Shown: one piece after another, positions 32,776 to 41,361 of the stretch
Numbering within the stretch: position 1 is the stretch's first letter
Layout: each line of letters begins with the position of its first letter
Notes under the pieces: generated by a model
Told to the model about the DNA's origin: nothing
Seen by the model: the letters and a program-made list of their open reading frames with translations, nothing else
Database searches by the model: none
NCBI GenBank assembly: GCA_964345975.1
Contig: CAYFSS010000012.1
Span: 1-56,025 of the forward strand
DNA: 56,025 bases
Origin: CAYFSS01 sp964345975
Lineage (GTDB): Bacteria > Bacillota > Clostridia > Saccharofermentanales > Fastidiosipilaceae
Direction: 5' to 3'
Program-made: the position numbers and the translations under genes

Positions 32776-34448
32776 ACCGTTTCTCCTTCGTCGTCAGCGT
32801 TGGCTTCATCAACTTCTTCGTAGTCTTCTTTGATTCGGAAGAAATCGGCATCCTTAATCATGTTATAAAGCTCACGAAGCTTCTCGTTATCGCCAAGCGC
32901 ATCTTCGTTCTCAGCGTAGGCTACACGGATAAGTTCTTCGGCTTTTATCTCTTCCATGAGATCCATAAAACGCATGTAGTCCTCATCGCTTAAGCCGGAA
33001 ATAAAATCCGATATAGCTTCTTCGTTTAAGAACTCAAACTCTTCGAATTCCCGGTAACGATCGAGGGAGCGCATGTCTTCATAGGCATAGCGAACGGCAG
33101 CATAGGTTTCGGCGTATGAAGCATAATCCGAAACGATATCTCTCAAGGCATCTTCCAAGTCCCCGATCACATTGAAGTCATTGAGTTCTGTCGCACACCA
33201 GAGGATCTCAGTGTCTGAGATCGGTAAGCCGCTCAAGTGTCCCATATGATCCAAAGCATGCTCAATCACCAAGGGGTCCATGCCTTCAGGTACGGAGGTG
33301 ACGAATTCATGGAAGAATTCATCCTCATCAACTCGCTCAAACCCGACCTCGGCAAGCGACTCGGCAAGCATGTGCGCATTGAAATGCGAATGCATCGCTT
33401 GACGATGTAAACCCTCAGGTCCAACAGCGGTTAAGTAAACGGCAACGGTAAGGGCACACAAAGCTTGATTCGTGCAAATGTTGCTCGTGGCACGCTCCCG
33501 ACGGATATGCTGTTCACGGGTCTGCAAGGTCAAAACAAAAGCCCTGCGCCCTTCTCGATCAACTGTCTCACCCACGATACGTCCGGGAAGCTGACGCTTA
33601 AGTGCTTCAGTACAGCAGAGGAAGCCAACATAGGGTCCACCGTAACTTAGGGGAATCCCCAAAGGCTGACCATCACCGACACAGATATCTGCGCCGAGAT
33701 GACCCGGAGCTTCAAGGATGCTGAGGCTCATAGGATTGCTATAGACGATGGAGACGGCACCTTGTTCATGAGCCCAGTTGCTGACTGCAGTGACATCCTC
33801 CAAGAGACCACGATAGTTGATCTGCATCATAAAGACGGCAGCCAGATCGTCTCCTGTCATCTCACCCAATGCCTCGAGATCGACGAGGTTATCGGACCCT
33901 GCCGGACAATACTCAAAGTCGATATCGCTTGCAGCATCGTAGCTACGAATGACTTCTTCTAATCGAGGATCAAGGACACCTGCAAGAATGACGCGGTTCT
34001 TCTTTCTCCCAATACTCATGCGACAAGCTTCCGCAGCGGCGGAGGCTCCGTCGTACATCGAAGCATTTGAGATCGGCAGACCGGTGAGTTCCGACATGAG
34101 GGTCTGGTACTCAAAGATTCCTTGGAGGACGCCTTGGGAGAGCTCAGCCTGATATGGCGTATAAGCGGTGACGAAGCGTTCTTTCGATGTGATCTGGGAG
34201 ACAATGGCAGGAATATCATGCGCATAGGCTCCAGCGCCACGCCAAATTACATCAGGGATCCGGTTCTCATGAGCTATCTGCTTGAAAAACTGTTTAATTT
34301 CCAGCTCGCTGAAGCTCTCGGGCAGATCGATCTCATCAACGCGAAGTTTAGGGGGCAGAGTCGCATAGAGGTCGTCGATGCTGTTTACACCGATGACCTC
34401 TAACATCTCAGCCCGTTCTTCCGGATTCGTGGATAGATACCAGTTCAT
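32772..34448 (-). CDS. gcvPA: Glycine dehydrogenase (decarboxylating) subunit 1 with acidic C-terminal extension
   Basis: 558 residues from the ATG at 34448 (MNWYLSTNPEERAEMLEVIG), where homologues begin; ATGs at 34460 and 34478 are alternatives and none has a strong ribosome site. Usual GcvPA is about 450 residues. Normal motifs: FLGAGAYAHDIP-like WRGAGAYAHDIP, AYTPYQAELSQGVLQGIFEYQ, SNASMYDGASAAAEA, GLPLSYGGPYVGFL-like GIPLSYGGPYVGF, RRERATSNICTNQALCAL. The last about 117 residues (32775-33125) are a predicted helical, Asp/Glu/Tyr-rich tail not part of the enzyme fold. The tail ends in EGETV and overlaps gcvPB. Confidence 0.93.
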   Translation of the reverse strand: MNWYLSTNPEERAEMLEVIGVNSIDDLYATLPPKLRVDEIDLPESFSELEIKQFFKQIAHENRIPDVIWRGAGAYAHDIPAIVSQITSKERFVTAYTPYQAELSQGVLQGIFEYQTLMSELTGLPISNASMYDGASAAAEACRMSIGRKKNRVILAGVLDPRLEEVIRSYDAASDIDFEYCPAGSDNLVDLEALGEMTGDDLAAVFMMQINYRGLLEDVTAVSNWAHEQGAVSIVYSNPMSLSILEAPGHLGADICVGDGQPLGIPLSYGGPYVGFLCCTEALKRQLPGRIVGETVDREGRRAFVLTLQTREQHIRRERATSNICTNQALCALTVAVYLTAVGPEGLHRQAMHSHFNAHMLAESLAEVGFERVDEDEFFHEFVTSVPEGMDPLVIEHALDHMGHLSGLPISDTEILWCATELNDFNVIGDLEDALRDIVSDYASYAETYAAVRYAYEDMRSLDRYREFEEFEFLNEEAISDFISGLSDEDYMRFMDLMEEIKAEELIRVAYAENEDALGDNEKLRELYNMIKDADFFRIKEDYEEVDEANADDEGETV

Positions 34449-34532
34449 GGGCGTTCTCATTTCTATAAATAGCCTCATAGATCCCACGTCAAACTCAATC
34501 AGGGACTATGGGTGGGCATAGGTTGGTGAGGA

Positions 34533-34895
34533 CTAAAGTGTCTTGATGTATTCCCGATACTCATCGGCATCCATTAGATCTTCAAGCTTGGAGGTCACTG
34601 ATACACGAATCAGCCAGGTATCTTCAGCCGATGAGTTCAATGTTTCAGGTGAGTCGAGTATTTCTTCATTGACTTCCAAAACTTCTCCGGTTACAGGACT
34701 AACGAGATCCGACACCGCTTTGATGGATTCGATATCACCCATGACTTCATCAGCCTCGACCGTCTCACCGACTTCAGGGAGGTTGACATAGACGATGTCG
34801 CCTAAACTGTCTTGGGCATAATCGCTGATTCCAACCTCTGCTTTACCGTCTTCAACATCGATGATCCATTCGTGATCTTTGCTATATTTCTTCAT
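34533..34895 (-). CDS. gcvH: Glycine cleavage system H protein
   Basis: 120 residues. The lipoyl lysine is in IESIKAVSDLVSP. KYSKDHEWI, VGISDYAQDSLGDIVYV and LPEVGETV are family motifs. It shuttles the aminomethyl group between P, T and L proteins on its lipoyl arm. AAGGAG is 6 nt before the ATG. The last residues (DLMDADEYREYIKTL) are normal. Separated from gcvT by 116 nt containing a strong hairpin and from gcvPA by 84 nt. Confidence 0.97.
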   Translation of the reverse strand: MKKYSKDHEWIIDVEDGKAEVGISDYAQDSLGDIVYVNLPEVGETVEADEVMGDIESIKAVSDLVSPVTGEVLEVNEEILDSPETLNSSAEDTWLIRVSVTSKLEDLMDADEYREYIKTL

Positions 34896-34945
34896 CTTCT
34901 ACTCCTTAAGCTTCCATGCTTTTACTTCACTATAGTCTATATCTA

Positions 34946-34985
34946 TTCGTTAGAAACTGCTCTTAATTTTGAGCCGTTTAACGAA
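34946..34985 (-). promoter_or_regulatory. Intercistronic hairpin between gcvT and gcvH
   Basis: TTCGTTA (34985-34979, minus strand) pairs with TAACGAA (34952-34946). An inner GCTC/GAGC pair and an AAC/GTT step extend the stem. No U tract follows. Likely processing, attenuation or stabilisation rather than a full terminator. Confidence 0.45.
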
Positions 34986-35011
34986 GTCCAACGCTTATTC
35001 TTCTTTCGATC

Positions 35012-36073
35012 TTAGCGATGATCCAAGAAATTATCCCGGACTTGGATCACGGGGATTTCACGTCCTCTAACGGCCACATGCCAGGGGGCATCGGGACGTT
35101 CTTTGGAAACCAAAGCCATCGCAATCCCATACCCGAGCGTCGGTGCCTGAGTCCCCGACGTGATGATGCCGATCTTCTCATTGCCGGCGAAGAGCTCTTG
35201 ACCCGGTCTTACCAGGCCACGGCCATCGACCTTGAGTCTAACGTGCTCACGATCTGAAGGTTCAAGCAGGGCATCTCGACCAACGAAGTCGTCTCTATCC
35301 AACTTGATGGCAAAACTCAAGCCGGCTTCATCGGGTCGGATATCGGGAGAAAGTTCCTGTCCGTAGAGGGGAAGACCTGCTTCAAGCCGTAAGGTGTCTC
35401 GTGCGCCAAGGCCGCAGGGCTTTACACCCTTGGAGAGAAGGACCGTCCACAGTTCCTTGATCGCCTCATGGGAACCATAGATTTCATAGCCATACTCGCC
35501 GGTATACCCGGTGCGTGATACCAAGACCTCATGACCTAAGAGCTCGATGATCTTATAACTAAAGAACCGGGTCGGTAAGCCTTCACCGATCGCTTCCATC
35601 ACATCGTTGGACGTCGGCCCTTGGACGGCGAGGAGAGAGGTTTCTTCCGAGATATCTTCGAAGCTGACACCTTCCTCCGGCAAACGACTCTTAATCCACG
35701 CAGCATCTTTAGGCCGATTGGCAGCATTGACGACAAGCATGTAACCGTCTTCTAAGGCATAGACAACCAAGTCATCGACGGTGCCACCGGTTTCATAACA
35801 CATAGGACTATAACGAACCCGTCCCTGCTTCAGATCGCTGATACGATTCGTCAGGAGCTCATCCAAGAAGTTTGCCGCACCCTCACCTTTGATCATGAAT
35901 TCGCCCATGTGGGAGACATCAAAAACACCGACCTCTTCTCGGACGATGCGATGTTCAGCGATGATGCCTTCATATTGTAGAGGCATGAGATAGCCCCCAT
36001 AAGGTGTCATCTTTGCACCTAGCTTCACATGCTCTTCATAAAGAACGGTTTTCTTTTCCTCTGTTTGACTCAT
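35012..36073 (-). CDS. gcvT: Glycine cleavage system aminomethyltransferase (T protein)
   Basis: 353 residues from the ATG at 36073 (SQTEEKKTVLYEEHVKLGA), preceded by GGAAAGGG; the longer frame to 36112 lacks a ribosome site. Motifs: MPLQYEGIIAEHRIVREEVGVFDVSHMGEF region, NRISDLKQGRVRYSPMC, the catalytic Asp in GTVDDLVVY, SRTGYTGEYGYEIY, GLGARDTLRLEAGLPLYGQEL. It releases ammonia and transfers methylene to tetrahydrofolate. First gene of the gcv operon. Only 89 nt separate it from the upstream gene, and I see no glycine riboswitch there. Confidence 0.95.
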   Translation of the reverse strand: MSQTEEKKTVLYEEHVKLGAKMTPYGGYLMPLQYEGIIAEHRIVREEVGVFDVSHMGEFMIKGEGAANFLDELLTNRISDLKQGRVRYSPMCYETGGTVDDLVVYALEDGYMLVVNAANRPKDAAWIKSRLPEEGVSFEDISEETSLLAVQGPTSNDVMEAIGEGLPTRFFSYKIIELLGHEVLVSRTGYTGEYGYEIYGSHEAIKELWTVLLSKGVKPCGLGARDTLRLEAGLPLYGQELSPDIRPDEAGLSFAIKLDRDDFVGRDALLEPSDREHVRLKVDGRGLVRPGQELFAGNEKIGIITSGTQAPTLGYGIAMALVSKERPDAPWHVAVRGREIPVIQVRDNFLDHR

Positions 36074-36162
36074 GCCCGACCCTTTCCTGTTCGTGTTTGT
36101 AATATGCTGCATAGCATTGATTGTGGTACGAAAATCTTGCCTAAGACATCCTTCACAAGACT

Positions 36163-36735
36163 TTATTTATCTTGTCTTTCGCTCTGAGGATCAGCGTCAG
36201 GATCTTCCGTTGTAAGCCCCGGATCAGAAGCCCTTGTCTCATGATTGAAATCCGTGTAGTTTTCATATCCCTCAAGGCCTTCCATGGCTCGGTCTATGGA
36301 TCCCGATCGAGCCAAGACACTTTGTAGACGTGGACCTATTTTAGGCCAAATCGTTCGAGCCGTCTCGAGGATGTCATGGATCAGAGCTCTGCTTGGAGTC
36401 TCAGTCCCGCAATCGCAACGAAGATGGTAGTAGAGTTCTCGCTTGGGGAAGTGGACTCTTAAGCTACCTGCATCAAGCCTCGCATTATAAGCATTGATGA
36501 AATACATCGCCTCATTCCAGCGAATTTCCGGTAGCTCCAGTCCAACGGAAGCGGTGCAATCAAAGGATCCATAGCCCACAGACAAAACAATGGTCCCTAA
36601 ACGACGCATCGCTTCATCTCGGAGCGTGACTTTAATCCGCCCATCGGTTTCATCTGCAAGGTGTTCTAGTCCCTGTTGAACGAGGTAAGCACGAAGCATG
36701 CGATAGATGGGTTCAGAATAGTGTTTACGATTCAT
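36163..36735 (-). CDS. Uncharacterised YbjN-like small protein, second of a pair
   Basis: 190 residues from the ATG at 36735, with GGTGGGAG just upstream; the longer frame is rejected. No catalytic motif is visible. The layout (RMLRAYLVQQGLEHLADETDGRIKV, a beta-rich core, WNEAMYFINAYNARLDAGSLRV, then a long helix) resembles YbjN/type III chaperone-like folds. The tail is acidic and polar (DPDADPQSERQDK). The start overlaps the upstream gene by 11 nt. It lies 89 nt before gcvT on the same strand; a functional link is not evident. Confidence 0.6.
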   Translation of the reverse strand: MNRKHYSEPIYRMLRAYLVQQGLEHLADETDGRIKVTLRDEAMRRLGTIVLSVGYGSFDCTASVGLELPEIRWNEAMYFINAYNARLDAGSLRVHFPKRELYYHLRCDCGTETPSRALIHDILETARTIWPKIGPRLQSVLARSGSIDRAMEGLEGYENYTDFNHETRASDPGLTTEDPDADPQSERQDK

Positions 36736-37267
36736 GGCTCCCACCTTTCTTCGGTCCTTCGTCCTCTTCAGGTTTAATCTCACGACGCTCGACTTCTTGT
36801 GTATCCAGCACCTCTTTGATCCACCAATGATAGACATCGATGACCGGTTCGCCCTGCTGTAGGATGGCGCGCAAGGCATTCGAGCCACTCCCGAAGGCTC
36901 TGACAGGTATACTGAACAATCGTCTGGTTCGGTCGAGTTCGGGCGTGAAGTCACGATAAAAGATCGACAGTTTGTAATAGACCCTATTGTCGCTGCTTTC
37001 GACGTAGAAATGGCCATACTGGTCGACGCTGTTCAAGTAGCTCAAGAACGTGAGGATCTCGCTTGTCAGTTGATCTGCTACAAGATCCCAATGCACCCGT
37101 ACATCGATCGTATGGAGGTTGTTATCGAAGTTGACCAGATAGTGAAGGGGAGCTTGATGTTGATCAATCACATATTCGAAGCGCAGCTGATCGTCCACCC
37201 CCTTGGCATCAAAACCAAGTTGGCACAATTCATCTTTCAGAATAGACTTGACGTTCTCCGGCTTCAC
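36725..37267 (-). CDS. Uncharacterised YbjN-like small protein, first of a pair
   Basis: 180 residues from a GTG start at 37267, with AAAGGA 8 nt upstream. The N-terminal pattern (VKSILKDELCQLGFDAKGVDDQLRF, then LHTIDVRVHW, and a later ILTFLSYLNSVDQYGHFYVE) parallels the next gene: helix, beta strands, then a helix with LN/IN. The two are probably ancient duplicates. The charged tail (REIKPEEDEGPKKGGSHES) is disordered. Function unknown. Confidence 0.65.
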   Translation of the reverse strand: MKPENVKSILKDELCQLGFDAKGVDDQLRFEYVIDQHQAPLHYLVNFDNNLHTIDVRVHWDLVADQLTSEILTFLSYLNSVDQYGHFYVESSDNRVYYKLSIFYRDFTPELDRTRRLFSIPVRAFGSGSNALRAILQQGEPVIDVYHWWIKEVLDTQEVERREIKPEEDEGPKKGGSHES

Positions 37268-37397
37268 GATTCATTTCCTTTCGTTTATGATCATCTCATA
37301 TTGTTATGCATTTTAGCTGTTCGCTGGCACTCCAATTCGTTTCAGAGGCTAAATTCCAACTAGATTTACTTTAATTTAAGAATTGAGGTTCTTTTCA

Positions 37398-38633
37398 ATG
37401 AGAAAAAGCCACCCTGTTCCATCGGTTGCTCCTGAAGCACGCCTGAACCACGAGATCCCCTTAGAACCCAAAACCTTCATTCCTTGGGATCGCATTTTAG
37501 TCTTTGTCGTAGCTACCATCCTTATTGCTGCAATCTACTTTTTTGTAGCGCCTCGTTTTGCAAATTTGCGCAGCGTCGATATGTCCTATGAGAAAGCGCA
37601 GATTCTGGAAGTCCTAAAATTGGAAAGTGCCGGAACTCAAGAATATCGACAGGGACAGTCCGAAGCAATCTCTGCGGAATATAGAGGTGTTCTAACCTCA
37701 GGGAAGTTCAAAGGGGAAGAGGTCACACTTACCGGATTCTTTCCCAATCCGGCGATTGAAAATCGCTTACCCGAAGCCGGCGATCGAGTCTTGGTAGGAA
37801 CTCCTACGGATGATGTCGCCACGGCTCAAGATGCGGAATGGCGCTACGACCAATACGACCGTTCCCGTCCGATGATCCTCTTGGGGCTTGCCTTCTCAGC
37901 TATCTTCATCATCCTGGGACGTTCCAAAGGTTTGGCCGCCCTTCTGGCCTTGGGGCTCACGTTGGCAGCACTTCTCTTGAACTTCATTCCGGCGATCCTA
38001 GTAGGTTTTCCTATCCTCCCGGCGACGTTACTACTATGTCTCTTTTCTACTTTTGTCACCCTCTACTTAGTCCTGGGAGCCCATGAGAAAACTTGGGTCA
38101 CGATCATCGGTTGTTTCGGAGGCGTTCTACTAGCTGCTCTCTTAGCCACTTTGATGCAGCGCATCTTGCATCTCAATGGCGTGAGCGGGGAAGAATCCTT
38201 CATGCTCTATTCCTACAATCCTCAAAAGCCCATGGATCTCCAGGGAGTCATCTTTGCCATGATCCTTATCGGATCCCTTGGTGCCGTCATGGACGTGGCG
38301 ATGGATCTTGCCTCCTCGCTCTATGAAATTAGAGTTCATGCACCTCAGATCGGCCAGTATCAATTATTCCGCTCCGGTCTATCGATTGGCCAAGATACGA
38401 TGGGGACCATGGCTAACACCTTGATCTTGGCTTACGCGGGTAGTTCATTGCCAACGATACTGATCCAAGTTCTCTACAGCCCAACCCTTTCAGCGACGTT
38501 GAATCAAGAATCCATGATTATCGAGATGCTAAACTCCCTTATCGGCTCGATGGGCTTGATGCTTACCATCCCGCTAACTGCTATCGTCGGATCGATCATC
38601 TATTCCAGGCATCACCAACGTGCAGTAGTGTAA
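37398..38633 (+). CDS. YibE/F-family multi-pass membrane protein
   Basis: 411 residues from the ATG at 37398. GAGG precedes it at about 11 nt, in a leader resembling that of the TlpA-like gene. An N-terminal membrane segment (ILVFVVATILIAAIYFFVA) is followed by an extracytoplasmic beta domain with GEEVTLTGFFPNP, and then seven or so membrane helices. Conserved motifs are LGRSKGLAALLALGLTLAAL, GAVMDVAMDLASSLYEI and GQDTMGTMANTLILAYAGSSLP. The family is widespread in Firmicutes, with no settled function. Confidence 0.87.
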   Translation: MRKSHPVPSVAPEARLNHEIPLEPKTFIPWDRILVFVVATILIAAIYFFVAPRFANLRSVDMSYEKAQILEVLKLESAGTQEYRQGQSEAISAEYRGVLTSGKFKGEEVTLTGFFPNPAIENRLPEAGDRVLVGTPTDDVATAQDAEWRYDQYDRSRPMILLGLAFSAIFIILGRSKGLAALLALGLTLAALLLNFIPAILVGFPILPATLLLCLFSTFVTLYLVLGAHEKTWVTIIGCFGGVLLAALLATLMQRILHLNGVSGEESFMLYSYNPQKPMDLQGVIFAMILIGSLGAVMDVAMDLASSLYEIRVHAPQIGQYQLFRSGLSIGQDTMGTMANTLILAYAGSSLPTILIQVLYSPTLSATLNQESMIIEMLNSLIGSMGLMLTIPLTAIVGSIIYSRHHQRAVV

Positions 38634-38691
38634 AAAATAGTTCATATATCTTTATATATCACGTGCTAAGCTAATTTAAGGGAGGTCTGAC

Positions 38692-40368
38692 ATGCTTAAA
38701 CTTAGGAAAACTAATCTTCCAATCTTCCTTATAGCACTTAGTTTCATTTTGTCTTTATTTAGCTCGCTTGCTCCATTAGAGGCTTCTGAGTTGACACTTT
38801 CATTTACGGTTTACGATCTCATTTCAGGTAGCCCGGCTTCGGGCCAAGCCTATGACCTTATCGATGATTCCGGTCAAACGAAAGCGTTAACAACTAACGC
38901 TCAAGGGACTCTCAATCTTGGGGTACTTGAGCCGGGTTTCTATACTTTGGAGCAAATACGGCACGTCACTCATGAGGATGGAACCAGTTCCAGAGTTGCT
39001 GAAACACGAGATATTCTCCGCATCGATGGCGATGGCCTACAAGCATTCAATGGCTATAGTTTGCCAAGCGGTATACAGAGGATCAATCCCCTTGATCAGA
39101 CCGGTTCCGGTCTTGTCTTTCGCTTCTGGGATGGCGCTACAGGGATCGCTGCTCCGTTTCAATCGCTGACGCTTACCAGAGCCGGTTATCAGCTCTCAGC
39201 TGATGAAATCCGGTATCGCGACAGTTTAGAATCTTACTTAGCTCAAGTGACTGAATTTGCTGCAGTTGAAGAAGGCGAAGCTGAAACAGAAACCAGTCCT
39301 GAAAAGGTCGCTCTTAGGGAAGACATCGCGGTTGCCAAGACTGAGCTCGAACGCCTTGCTGCCTTACCTTCAGAAGATCAAGTCCTGGGAAACTATCAGA
39401 GTGATCTCCAGGGAGTCTTATATGTCGGACCTTTGGACGTTGGCAAGTACTATGTTTCTTCACCTTCATTCGAGACGATGACCTTTCACATTACGGCAGA
39501 GTCTCCCGTCGCATACCTGGGACAGTCTATTTCTTTGCCTGTGCTACCACAAACAACTTCGTTGACGTTTGAAGTTGATGGTCCCGATGAAACATGGGAA
39601 GTAACCGGATCTCTTAATTTGAATGGCAGTTCATATCGGACTGCAAGTTTTACGTTTGAGAATCCGGTGGTTAACTTTACGGATCTTCCCGCATACGGAC
39701 CTGATCGAGTAGCCTATCGCTACGACTTTGTTTGGGATACGGTGCCGGGGTATATGACTGAAGTGCAAGGGAATGTCCTTATCCTAACGCCTGAACCTAC
39801 GACTACGACAACAACCGAGCCCACGACGACGACCGAGCCTACGACAACAGAACCTACGACGACAGANNNNNNNNNNNNNNNNNNNNNNNNNNNNNNNNNN
39901 NNNNNNNNNNNNNNNNNNNNNNNNNNNNNNNNNNNNNNNNNNNNNNNNNNNNNNNNNNNNNNNNNNACGACAGAGCCAACGACTACGACAGAGCCCACAA
40001 CTACGACAGAGCCTACGACTACGACAACGATCGAGCCCACAACCACAACACAGCCGGTCATTACGTTACCGTCCCAAACCCTCCCGTCACTGCCGGACCT
40101 CACACTACCCACTCTGCCCACCATCTCGCCGGATCAACCAAGTGCAACATTGCCCCCGAGGCCTGGCGCACAAGGAGGGGGTGTCCAGAGGCCCTCTCCG
40201 GCTGCAAGACCCGCTGGAGAGCTCTTAGGAGATGGAAGTGGTTTCGTGGATCCTAGCGCCAATCCTCCGACCTATGACCCGGGGATTACGCCTTTAATCA
40301 TCATCGCTGCTACAGCTATTTTGGGAATCGTGGTGCTTGAAATCTGGCAACGTCGCCGGAAGGACTAA
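38692..40368 (+). CDS. Secreted surface protein with Thr-Glu-Pro repeats and candidate NPPTY sorting signal
   Basis: 558 residues as assembled, with an N gap at 39867-39966 in frame. Signal peptide (NLPIFLIALSFILSLFSSLAPLEA, cleavage near EAS-EL). Then prealbumin/CnaB-like beta segments at about 30-110, 130-160 and 220-280 (LSFTVYDLISGSPASGQAYDL and GVLEPGFYTLEQI are typical of pilin-like repeats), with a charged helix at 180-215. A Thr/Glu/Pro repeat stalk occupies about 368-455. The end is NPPTYDPG (N at 40261), a hydrophobic helix (TPLIIIAATAILGIVVLEIW) and QRRRKD, the plan of a cell-wall sorting signal. No LPxTG is present. GGGAGG precedes the ATG. The sortase gene follows after 2 nt. Confidence 0.8.
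   Translation: MLKLRKTNLPIFLIALSFILSLFSSLAPLEASELTLSFTVYDLISGSPASGQAYDLIDDSGQTKALTTNAQGTLNLGVLEPGFYTLEQIRHVTHEDGTSSRVAETRDILRIDGDGLQAFNGYSLPSGIQRINPLDQTGSGLVFRFWDGATGIAAPFQSLTLTRAGYQLSADEIRYRDSLESYLAQVTEFAAVEEGEAETETSPEKVALREDIAVAKTELERLAALPSEDQVLGNYQSDLQGVLYVGPLDVGKYYVSSPSFETMTFHITAESPVAYLGQSISLPVLPQTTSLTFEVDGPDETWEVTGSLNLNGSSYRTASFTFENPVVNFTDLPAYGPDRVAYRYDFVWDTVPGYMTEVQGNVLILTPEPTTTTTTEPTTTTEPTTTEPTTTXXXXXXXXXXXXXXXXXXXXXXXXXXXXXXXXXXTTEPTTTTEPTTTTEPTTTTTIEPTTTTQPVITLPSQTLPSLPDLTLPTLPTISPDQPSATLPPRPGAQGGGVQRPSPAARPAGELLGDGSGFVDPSANPPTYDPGITPLIIIAATAILGIVVLEIWQRRRKD
39793..40056 (+). repeat. Thr-Glu-Pro codon repeat containing the second N gap
   Basis: Units of 12-21 nt built from ACGAC/ACAAC plus GAGCCY, encoding (T)2-6-EP, on both sides of the gap. 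The same frame is open on both sides. True copy number is unknown. Confidence 0.85.
39867..39966. other. Assembly gap of 100 N
   Basis: Exactly 100 N inside the Thr-Glu-Pro repeat. Reading frame is kept if the length is taken as 100, but the value is probably nominal. Confidence 0.95.
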
Positions 40369-40370
40369 CC

Positions 40371-41195
40371 ATGAATAAGCAAAGCTTTCTACGAATTCTA
40401 CAATTCGTTTTGGTTGGTATAGTGGTTTGGGCCGGTATCCGTATCTACGATTATGTCCAAGCAGATCAGGAATTCGATCGGATGCAAGAGGCTTTTTTGG
40501 AGGATGTCGCAATAGATGCGACACAAGAAACCACCGAAGTGACGAAAGAAGATGAGGAAGCAAAGCCGGAGAAAACGACGCAGAAGTCCGAGAAGGAATC
40601 TAAGGCTACGATGGATCAAAGGACAGAGGAAATATCACCTCTCGTTCAAGGGGTTCGTAAACTTCACGAACAATATCCCGATGTTGTAGGACGAATTCGT
40701 TTAGAAGGTACCGTGCTCGATTATCCAATTGTGCAAGGAGAGGATAATGTCCATTACCTCACTCATGATTACACAGGGAAAGAGCATAGTTTCGGTGCTA
40801 TCTTCTTGGATCAGGACAATAAGCTGACGTTTGAAGATCCCAATAGTGTGGTGTATGGACATAATGTGCGCACAGGGAAGATGTTCGATCCCCTTGCAGG
40901 ATATCTTGAAGCGGACTTCTTGGATGACCACCCCGTGATTGAGATCATAACGCTTGATGAGGTCAAACAATACCGAGTCTTTGCGGCGTATTTAGGTGAG
41001 CCTGAAGCAGCATATCGCTATCCGACTTATACAAGTGATGGCTGGGATATGTTTGAGGACTATGTTACAGGGAAGAATCTCTTGGATACTGAAGGACCGG
41101 ATTGGGGCAAGACCCATATTCTTACGCTCTCGTCATGCCTTCAGACGTGGAATCGTATGGTGGTCCATGCAGAACTCATCACCGATCAGACGTAA
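40371..41195 (+). CDS. srtB: Class B sortase
   Basis: 274 residues. N-terminal membrane anchor (ILQFVLVGIVVWAGIRIYDYV) and an acidic/basic linker (35-80). The catalytic domain has VVGRIRLEGTVLDYPIVQGEDNVHYL, the catalytic His in SVVYGHNVRTGKMF, Cys in ILTLSSCLQ, and Arg in WNRMVVHAEL. The order and the DYPIVQ/YGHN motifs are class B. Such enzymes anchor proteins with NPxTx-like motifs to the wall. The gene lies 2 nt after the surface protein, so the two are co-expressed. The ribosome site is inside the preceding gene's end (AAGGA). Confidence 0.92.
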   Translation: MNKQSFLRILQFVLVGIVVWAGIRIYDYVQADQEFDRMQEAFLEDVAIDATQETTEVTKEDEEAKPEKTTQKSEKESKATMDQRTEEISPLVQGVRKLHEQYPDVVGRIRLEGTVLDYPIVQGEDNVHYLTHDYTGKEHSFGAIFLDQDNKLTFEDPNSVVYGHNVRTGKMFDPLAGYLEADFLDDHPVIEIITLDEVKQYRVFAAYLGEPEAAYRYPTYTSDGWDMFEDYVTGKNLLDTEGPDWGKTHILTLSSCLQTWNRMVVHAELITDQT

Positions 41196-41282
41196 GTACA
41201 AGACATATTGTTGTGCTTTGTTTCGGAGCTCTGTGAATTTTTGCTTTTGATAGAGAGCCCGGAAATAAAGCACTGAATTGAA

Positions 41283-41315
41283 CAAGGGACCCCTCTATCT
41301 ATGAGGAGTCCCTTG
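41283..41315. terminator. Bidirectional terminator between srtB and hcp
   Basis: CAAGGGACCCCTC (41283-41295) and GAGGAGTCCCTTG (41303-41315): 13-bp arms with one mismatch and a 7-nt loop, between convergent genes. Confidence 0.75.
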
Positions 41316-41361
41316 GTTATCTGTCCTTGGAAGGAGATGGGGGCTTTTGAGTGTAATAGGT

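Noticed and set aside
36074..36162. Glycine riboswitch before gcvT
   Set aside because: Only 89 nt are available and no tandem aptamer pattern is visible.
39720..40124. Minus-strand Val/Gly-rich open frame across the stalk repeat
   Set aside because: Antisense reading of Thr-Glu-Pro codons.
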